Source of the DNA: an uncultured Collinsella sp.
GTDB taxonomy: Bacteria > Actinomycetota > Coriobacteriia > Coriobacteriales > Coriobacteriaceae
Direction of reading: 5' to 3'
DNA: 44,594 nucleotides
Assembly: GCA_902496335.1 (NCBI GenBank)
Contig: CABVAO010000011.1
Coordinates: 1-44,594 of the forward strand
How positions within the stretch are numbered: the stretch's first letter is position 1; each line of letters starts with the position of its first letter. Below the pieces are notes generated by a model, which did not search any database, was not told the origin of the DNA, and worked only from the letters and a program-made list of their open reading frames with translations. The translations under genes were made by a program, and so were the position numbers. Below are positions 39,850 to 44,594 of the stretch, one piece after another.

Positions 39850-40542
39850 ATGGCCCGCGCCGAATCGGGACTCCCCGAGCAAATATCGGAGAAAATCATT
39901 CAATTGATTCTGGATGAACACCTTGAGCAAGGCGATCGCCTACCTAAGGAAACCGTGCTGGTCGAGCGCTTGGGCGCCGGCAGGAGCACCGTGCGCGAGG
40001 CCATGAAGTTGCTGCAGTCGCGCAATATCGTGCGCATTAAGCAGGGTTCGGGCACCTATGTGGCGTCAAACCCCGGCGTTGCCGACGACCCGCTGGGCTT
40101 TACCTTTATCGACGACAAGCAGCGTCTGGCGCGCGACCTACTCGAGGTGCGCTTTATGATCGAGCCGCAGATGGCACGCTTGGCAGCCGAGCACGCGACC
40201 AACGACCAGGTCGTCTGTATCAAAGAGCTCTGCGATGAATCCGAGCGCCTGGCCGAGGCCGGTAAGGATTACTCCGCCGCCGACACCGCGTTCCACAATG
40301 CCATTGCCGAGAGCTCCGGAAACCTCGTCGTTCCCCGCCTGATGGGCGTGCTCAAGGCATCCGTCCCCCTCTTTATCGACGTGACTGGCAAAAAGCTCGT
40401 CGAGGAAACTATCCGCACGCACCGCGATGTGGCCGACGCCATCGCCTCGCGCAATCCCACCGCCGCGCACGACGCGATGTACCTGCATCTGGTGTACAAC
40501 CGCAACATGATCGCAGAGGGAGCGCAGGAACAGAGCAAATAG
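39850..40542 (+). CDS. GntR-family (FadR subfamily) regulator of the gluconate operon
   Basis: A 230-residue regulator. The winged helix (about 5-75) reads LPEQISEKIIQLILDEHLEQ, with GAGRSTVREAMKLLQ and IKQGSGTYVAS closing the wing. An FCD ligand domain follows (about 95-220) with DLLEVRFMIEPQMARLAAEH and, for metal, D-x3-H in AADTAFHNAIA and later HRDVADAI and YLHLVY. It is divergent from gntP-dehydratase and upstream of the DhuD/DhuI genes. The ATG at 39850 (MARAESG) is chosen because AAAGG lies seven bases before it; two earlier ATGs lack one. Confidence 0.87.
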   Translation: MARAESGLPEQISEKIIQLILDEHLEQGDRLPKETVLVERLGAGRSTVREAMKLLQSRNIVRIKQGSGTYVASNPGVADDPLGFTFIDDKQRLARDLLEVRFMIEPQMARLAAEHATNDQVVCIKELCDESERLAEAGKDYSAADTAFHNAIAESSGNLVVPRLMGVLKASVPLFIDVTGKKLVEETIRTHRDVADAIASRNPTAAHDAMYLHLVYNRNMIAEGAQEQSK

Positions 40543-40585
40543 ACGTCCGCACGGCAAGGGCGAGACCACCGTTTACCTTTTAAAA

Positions 40586-40645
40586 GTGAACGTTCACCTG
40601 TTTTTAGGAGAATCTGTCTTTTAATTCCCCATCTTCTCCTATACT
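40586..40645 (+). promoter_or_regulatory. dhuD-like promoter with GTGAACGTTCAC palindrome
   Basis: A perfect 12-base palindrome GTGAACGTTCAC at 40586-40597 lies upstream of a TATACT -10 box (40640-40645). A half-like GATGAACGTTTC follows at 40675. The core is the same as at 28803 near the yczE/HIT promoters. Confidence 0.45.
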
Positions 40646-40702
40646 GACCTTGTATGAAAAGCAAGACTTATATAGATGAACGTTTCTTTTGAAAGGATCG
40701 CT

Positions 40703-41512
40703 ATGTCTGATCTTATGGACAGCTTCCGCCTGGATGGCAAGGTCGCGCTCGTGACCGGCGCCACCTATGGCATCGGTATGGCCATTGCCGAGGCGCTCGG
40801 AGAGGCCGGCGCCAAGATCGCCTTTAACGCACGTCACGCCGACAAGGTCGCCGAGGCCGAGAAGCACTACCGCGAGCTGGGCTTTGAGGCTCATGGTTAC
40901 GTGGCAGACGTCACCGACGAGGCCGCCGTTGCCGAGCTCATCGCCAAAATCGAGGCCGACTTTGGCACCACGCCCGACATCCTGGTCAACAATGCCGGCG
41001 TCATTCAGCGCACCCCGATGCTCGACATGAGCGCCGAGGACTTCCGCCGCGTCGTCGATATTGACCTCAACGCACCGTTTATCGTGTCCAAGGCCTGCCT
41101 GCCCGGCATGATCGCCAAGGGCCACGGCAAGATCATCAACATCTGCTCGATGATGAGCGAGCTAGGTCGCGAGACCATCGCCGGCTATGCCGCCGCCAAG
41201 GGCGGACTCAAGATGCTCACCAAGAACATCTGCTCGGAGTTTGGCGAGGCCAATATCCAGTGCAACGGCATTGGACCCGGCTACATCGCCACGCCGCAAA
41301 CCGCACCCCTGCGCGAGACGCAGCCCGACGGCAGCCGCCACCCGTTTGACCAGTTCATCATTGCCAAGACGCCGGCCGCCCGTTGGGGCACGCCCGAGGA
41401 TCTGAAGGGCCCCGCCGTGTTCTTGGCTTCCGATGCATCGAACTTCGTCAACGGCCACATCCTCTACGTCGACGGTGGAATCCTCGCATACATTGGAAAG
41501 CAGCCTCAATAA
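40703..41512 (+). CDS. SDR-family 2-keto-3-deoxy-gluconate/gluconate 5-dehydrogenase (DhuD/KduD-like)
   Basis: A 269-residue NAD(P)-dependent oxidoreductase with a Rossmann fold. The cofactor loop is TGATYGIGMA near residue 20, with NNAG at about 93. The catalytic residues are Ser (SMMSELGRE) and Y-x3-K (YAAAKGG). Length and the 'gluconate 5-dehydrogenase' look are typical. With the RpiB-type isomerase next to it, the best fit is DhuD: reduction of 3-deoxy-D-glycero-2,5-hexodiulosonate to KDG in glycosaminoglycan uronate breakdown. KduD and IdnO do related reactions and cannot be excluded. GAAAGGA precedes the ATG at 40703. Confidence 0.75.
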   Translation: MSDLMDSFRLDGKVALVTGATYGIGMAIAEALGEAGAKIAFNARHADKVAEAEKHYRELGFEAHGYVADVTDEAAVAELIAKIEADFGTTPDILVNNAGVIQRTPMLDMSAEDFRRVVDIDLNAPFIVSKACLPGMIAKGHGKIINICSMMSELGRETIAGYAAAKGGLKMLTKNICSEFGEANIQCNGIGPGYIATPQTAPLRETQPDGSRHPFDQFIIAKTPAARWGTPEDLKGPAVFLASDASNFVNGHILYVDGGILAYIGKQPQ

Positions 41513-41562
41513 GCGTCGCCGCAACTGCCCATATCAGGTTTCATCCACTCGTTTTTCATTTG

Positions 41563-41631
41563 AGTTGCGGTGAGATAAGGATTGGTTTTGGCTTCTATCA
41601 GGCAAAACAGTCCGTATTTCACCGCAAGTTA
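41563..41631. repeat. palindromic repeat family C, copy 3 (inside operon)
   Basis: Left arm AGTTGCGGTGAGATAAGG and right arm TCCGTATTTCACCGCAAGTT with several mismatches. It lies between the two uronate genes, 21 bases before the isomerase ATG, so it is within their shared transcript and could affect its expression. Confidence 0.8.
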
Positions 41632-41652
41632 GAAATAGAAAGGTAATTCGCA

Positions 41653-42294
41653 ATGAAGATCGCTCTGATCAATGAGAACTCTCAGAACTCCAAGAACTCT
41701 ATGATCGAGGCTGCCCTTAAGAAGGTTGTCGAGCCCATGGGGCACACCGTCTTTAACTATGGCATGTATGCCGACGCCGATTCCAAGCCCCTCACCTACG
41801 TGCAGAACGGCATCCTTGCCGCCGTGCTGCTCAACTCCGGCGCTGCCGACTACGTCGTGACCGGCTGCGGCACCGGCGAGGGCGCCATGCTCGCCTGTAA
41901 CTCCTTCCCCGGCGTGCTGTGCGGCCACGTTGCCGACCCGCTCGACGCCTACACCTTTGCCCAGGTCAACGATGGCAACGCCGTTGCCATGCCCTTCGCC
42001 CTCAAGAACGGCTGGGGCCAGGAGCTCAATCTTGAGTACACCTTCGAGAAGCTCTTTGGCTTTGGTTCGGGCAACGGCTATCCTGCCGAGCGCGTTGAGC
42101 CCGAGCAGCGCAACAAGAAGATCCTCGACGGCGTGCGCGCTGTGACCATGCGTCCGCTCGTCGACGTCCTGGGCGAGATCGATCAGGACCTGGTGAAGGG
42201 CGCACTTGCCGGCGAGCACTTCCAGGAGTACTTCTTTGCCAACGCCACCGACGAGGCCATCATCGCCAAGGTCAAGGAGCTCCTGGGGCTCTAA
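41653..42294 (+). CDS. RpiB/LacAB-family isomerase (DhuI-like)
   Basis: A 213-residue cytosolic sugar isomerase. The fold start MKIALINENSQNSKN and the nucleotide-like turn with GCGTGEGAMLACN (about 75-87) match the RpiB/LacA family, where a Cys acts in catalysis (here the Cys in GCGTGEG). It has the extra C-terminal region (LVDVLGEIDQDLVKGALAGE) absent from plain RpiB of about 150 residues. This length and the SDR partner match streptococcal DhuI. That enzyme isomerises 4-deoxy-L-threo-5-hexosulose uronate, the spontaneous product of unsaturated glucuronate/iduronate. AAAGG precedes the ATG. Confidence 0.72.
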   Translation: MKIALINENSQNSKNSMIEAALKKVVEPMGHTVFNYGMYADADSKPLTYVQNGILAAVLLNSGAADYVVTGCGTGEGAMLACNSFPGVLCGHVADPLDAYTFAQVNDGNAVAMPFALKNGWGQELNLEYTFEKLFGFGSGNGYPAERVEPEQRNKKILDGVRAVTMRPLVDVLGEIDQDLVKGALAGEHFQEYFFANATDEAIIAKVKELLGL

Positions 42295-42319
42295 TCGCAC
42301 GACTCATTGCGGCTAACGC

Positions 42320-42360
42320 AAGCGGCGGTCGTCCCACGTACGGGACGACCGCCGCTTTTT
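42320..42360 (+). terminator. terminator of the dhuD-dhuI operon
   Basis: A perfect 16-bp stem AAGCGGCGGTCGTCCC with a 6-base ACGTAC loop and a TTTTT tail, 25 bases after the isomerase stop. Confidence 0.92.
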
Positions 42361-42412
42361 GCTATCTACCGACTGACGCCGCGGGGACAGGCCCCATGCA
42401 CCAAGGGATTAA

Positions 42413-44362
42413 CTAGAGCTCGCAGGCAATCTTGTAGCCGTCGCCGATGGCGTCGCGGATGTTGCCGCACTTGTTGGCATCACCCAACACGTGGGTGGTA
42501 ACGCCGGCTGCAGCAAGGTCGTCGGCCAACTTGGTATTGGGACGATAGCCCATGGCAAGCACCAGCGTATCGGCACCGGTGATGGTGTGGACCTCGCCGT
42601 CCTTTTCGTAACTGATGGTGTCCTCTGTGATCTCGGTCACCTTGGCCTCGGTCAGCACGTGGACGCCCTTGGAGAGCATGCGCGTGATGAGCACCGCGCG
42701 ACCGGCGCCACCCTCGTTGGCGGCGAGCGTCTTGGTCATCTCGATGACGGTGACGTCGCGATTGGCCGGCGACAGATCGTTGACCAACGGGGCCAGGTAG
42801 TCGGCCGTCTCGCAACCGACGGTGCCGCCGCCCACGATGACAATCTTCTTGCCCGGGAAAGCCTTGCCGCCCAACAGGTCGTCAGCCGTCATGACCTGCT
42901 TAAATCCCTGCATGAAGGCCGGGGCGATGGGCTCGGCGCCATAGGCCAGGACGACCTCGTAGCCGGCGTAGTCGCGCTGAATGTCCTCGGCCGAAAGCTC
43001 GGTACCAAAGACGCATGTGACGCCGACCTCGGCCAGGCGACGGTACTGATACTTAATCACGCGGGTGAGTTCCTGCTTTGCCGGCGGAACGGCTGCGATG
43101 CGCATCTCGCCGCCCGGTTCGTCCTGTTTGTCCACGAGCACCACGTTATGACCGCGCTTGGCGGCAATGTAGGCTGCCTCCATGCCCGCAGGACCAGCGC
43201 CCACAACCAGTACGTTCTTAGCCTCGGCGGCAGGCTCGTAGCCGGCCTCGTCGCGCTCCACGTCCGGGTTGACGGTGCAGGAGATGCGCTTGCCAAACAT
43301 AATGCCGTTCAGGCAGCGCAGGCAGCCAATGCAGGGGCGGATGTCGTCGGCGTTGCCGGCAGCGGCTTTGTTGCAGAACTCGGCATCGCACAGATTGGCG
43401 CGGCCCATCATGCAAATGTCGGCAGCGCCGTCCTCGATCAGCTCCTCGGCAATCCAGGCCTCGTTGATACGGCCGACGGTGGCGACGGGAATGTTGACGT
43501 GCTTTTTGATCTCGCGCGAGCAGGCGGCGTGCGAGGCCTGCTGGGTACCGGCGGCGGGAATCGCAGAGCCGCGCTTGATGGTGGTGCCGCCCGAGACATG
43601 AATCATGTCGACGCCGGCCTTCTCCAGGCGACGCGAGACGTAGATCATGTCGTTGAGGGTCAGACCGCCGTCGGTGTACTCATCGCCCGAGATGCGGACG
43701 TCGATGATAAAGTCCTTGCCGCAGCGCTCGCGAATCTCGGCGATGACCTCGAGCAGGAAGCGCATGCGGGCGTCGAGCGAGCCGCCGTACTCATCGGTGC
43801 GCTTGTTGTAGAGCGGAGTCAAAAAGCCGCCGAGCATACCGTGGGCGTGCGCCGCATGGACTTCGACGCCGTCGACGCCAGCCTTCTGCATACGCACGGC
43901 AGCGTCGCCAAACTGATGCGTGAGCTCGTGAATCTCGTCGACCGTGATGGGGCGCGGTGCCTCGCGGGCATAGGACGGTCCCACGAAGGACGGAGCGATC
44001 AGGCGCGGCGTGCCCGGAATGTTAAAGGCCATGTAGGCGGGGTGGAAGAGCTGCGGCATGATCTTGCAGCCATACTCGTGGACGGCCGCGGCGAGCTTTT
44101 CCCAGCCGGGGATGAACGTGTCGTCGTAGCAGCACATGTCGCCCGGCAGATAGGTATAGGTGGGCTCGACCGTCACGACCTCGGTGATGATGAGGCCCAC
44201 GCCGCCCTTGGCGCGGGCACGGTAATGATCGACCAAGTCGTCGGTCACATAGCCATGATCGGCCAGGTTCGTGGACACCGGCGGCATAAAGACGCGGTTC
44301 TTGACCTCGGTCGTACCGACCTTGATCGGGCTAAAGAGCATCGGGTAGGCGGAGGACTCCAT
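42413..44362 (-). CDS. Old Yellow Enzyme-type Fe-S flavoprotein reductase (FadH/BaiCD-like)
   Basis: A 649-residue enzyme with three domains. Residues about 8-340 form an FMN-binding TIM barrel (LFSPIKVGTTEVKNRVFMPP, then VEVHAAHAHGMLGGFLTPLYN and RISGDEYTDGGL). Residues about 345-370 form a [4Fe-4S] site with Cys in CIGCLRCLNGIMFGKRISC. FAD- and NAD-binding halves follow, with VVGAGPAGMEAAYIAAKRGH and IVGGGTVGCETADYL. The family reduces enoate C=C bonds: 2,4-dienoyl-CoA, bile-acid 3-oxo-4-ene intermediates (BaiCD, BaiH) or plant and steroid compounds. The substrate is not readable here. AAAGGAA precedes the ATG. It is monocistronic. Confidence 0.88.
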   Translation of the reverse strand: MESSAYPMLFSPIKVGTTEVKNRVFMPPVSTNLADHGYVTDDLVDHYRARAKGGVGLIITEVVTVEPTYTYLPGDMCCYDDTFIPGWEKLAAAVHEYGCKIMPQLFHPAYMAFNIPGTPRLIAPSFVGPSYAREAPRPITVDEIHELTHQFGDAAVRMQKAGVDGVEVHAAHAHGMLGGFLTPLYNKRTDEYGGSLDARMRFLLEVIAEIRERCGKDFIIDVRISGDEYTDGGLTLNDMIYVSRRLEKAGVDMIHVSGGTTIKRGSAIPAAGTQQASHAACSREIKKHVNIPVATVGRINEAWIAEELIEDGAADICMMGRANLCDAEFCNKAAAGNADDIRPCIGCLRCLNGIMFGKRISCTVNPDVERDEAGYEPAAEAKNVLVVGAGPAGMEAAYIAAKRGHNVVLVDKQDEPGGEMRIAAVPPAKQELTRVIKYQYRRLAEVGVTCVFGTELSAEDIQRDYAGYEVVLAYGAEPIAPAFMQGFKQVMTADDLLGGKAFPGKKIVIVGGGTVGCETADYLAPLVNDLSPANRDVTVIEMTKTLAANEGGAGRAVLITRMLSKGVHVLTEAKVTEITEDTISYEKDGEVHTITGADTLVLAMGYRPNTKLADDLAAAGVTTHVLGDANKCGNIRDAIGDGYKIACEL

Positions 44363-44475
44363 ACAGGGTTCCTTTCATTTGAGCCGCTCGGCGGCAGTTG
44401 CTGACGTACCTATCGTACCAGCAACCGCGCAGCACCCGACCGTGCGCGTTCCTCCAGCCTCTGCTCAACCCCAAA

Positions 44476-44505
44476 AAGTTGCGGTGAAATACGGAGCAAT
44501 GGGGG
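44476..44505. repeat. palindromic repeat family C, copy 4 (left half only)
   Basis: AAGTTGCGGTGAAATACGGAGC matches the left arm of the other C copies, then stops at the start of an IS-like terminal sequence. The right arm is missing within the window. Confidence 0.7.
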
Positions 44506-44594
44506 TGCGGACAGAAAGTTGGACCGCGGGGCGGTCCGGACTGGAGGTTCGCATGTACAGCAGGGAGAAGGTCGAGCTCTTCCTCCTGGCGACG
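44506..44594 (+). mobile_element. IS3-like insertion sequence, left end
   Basis: TGCGGACAGAAAGTTGGACC (44506-44525) looks like the terminal inverted repeat of IS3-family elements. It is followed by a GGACCG-C...CGGTCC hairpin (44521-44537), a ribosome site GGAGG and an open reading frame running off the edge. The rest of the element, including the right end and target duplication, lies beyond. Confidence 0.6.
44553..44594 (+). CDS. transposase orfA-like, N-terminal 14 codons
   Basis: ATG with GGAGG at seven bases starts MYSREKVELFLLAT, still open at the window end. The start resembles the small helix-turn-helix OrfA of IS3-family elements, and it follows directly on an IS-like end sequence. 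Too short for firm classification. Confidence 0.5.
   Translation, partial: MYSREKVELFLLAT

Noticed and set aside
1..44594. Searched for CRISPR arrays, rRNA genes and an intact tRNA.
   Set aside because: No regularly spaced direct repeats with unique spacers, no rRNA core sequences, and only the 3' tRNA fragment at 32714 were found by eye.

Overview
The window looks like chromosome from a gut actinobacterium of class Coriobacteriia, most likely Collinsella. This is inferred from the high GC, the gene styles (a GlnR-type regulator, an NAD-dependent ligase, a BaiCD/FadH-like flavoenzyme, LPxTG-like pilin proteins) and the families of short palindromic intergenic repeats. No rRNA or intact tRNA is present, so the genus is inferred, not proven.

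Layout. 1-3.5 kb: a sortase-anchored beta-helix/pilin surface protein followed by the start of a second exported pilin-like gene (minus strand). 4-10.2 kb: a HAD phosphatase, an MFS exporter, molybdenum cofactor genes (moaA and a moaC-mobB fusion) and a protein with a VSR/DUF559-like nuclease fold. 10.4-15.8 kb: a heterodimeric ABC exporter divergent from a MATE efflux pump whose promoter has MerR-type geometry. 15.9-22.1 kb: ligA, a DegP/HtrA-like protease, and a glutamine synthetase-like gene followed by a GlnR-like orphan regulator. 22.3-29.8 kb: a sugar-acid regulon (LacI repressor, kdgK, eda, GntR regulator, GntP permease, HIT protein, YczE-like membrane protein). 29.9-32.8 kb: an AAA ATPase and a decayed integrase next to a tRNA-fMet 3' fragment that looks like an attachment site. 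33-36.2 kb: an alkyltransferase-like protein, a CBS protein, a DHA2 exporter and an arsenate-reductase-family remnant. 36.4-44.4 kb: a second sugar-acid cluster (IlvD/Edd-type dehydratase, GntP permease, FadR-type regulator, a DhuD-like SDR and a DhuI-like RpiB-family isomerase) and an Old Yellow Enzyme-type reductase. The window ends inside an IS3-like element that has entered an intergenic palindrome.

How the genes fit together. DhuI and DhuD would turn the unsaturated uronate product of glycosaminoglycan breakdown into 2-keto-3-deoxygluconate (KDG). The IlvD/Edd dehydratase would make KDG from an aldonate imported by GntP. KdgK and Eda would then give pyruvate and glyceraldehyde-3-phosphate. 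A palindrome ACGAAA-N4-TTTCGT occurs at three sites (kdgK, HIT-gntP and yczE promoters), suggesting one LacI-type regulon.

Most notable observation. Two different structured leader elements each occur twice in this regulon. E1 is an 18-bp stem with a conserved 22-nt loop. It lies in the leaders of kdgK and yczE, and five base pairs differ between the copies by compensatory double changes. E2 is a larger pseudoknot-capable element before eda and before yczE, with conserved boxes AGUCCCAUUCC, GACUG, GCCGG and CAGUGCCUCCGAUAA. At yczE, E2 ends in a terminator-like stem plus six U, with a competing pseudoknot. It looks like a riboswitch-type control element for KDG/uronate metabolism.
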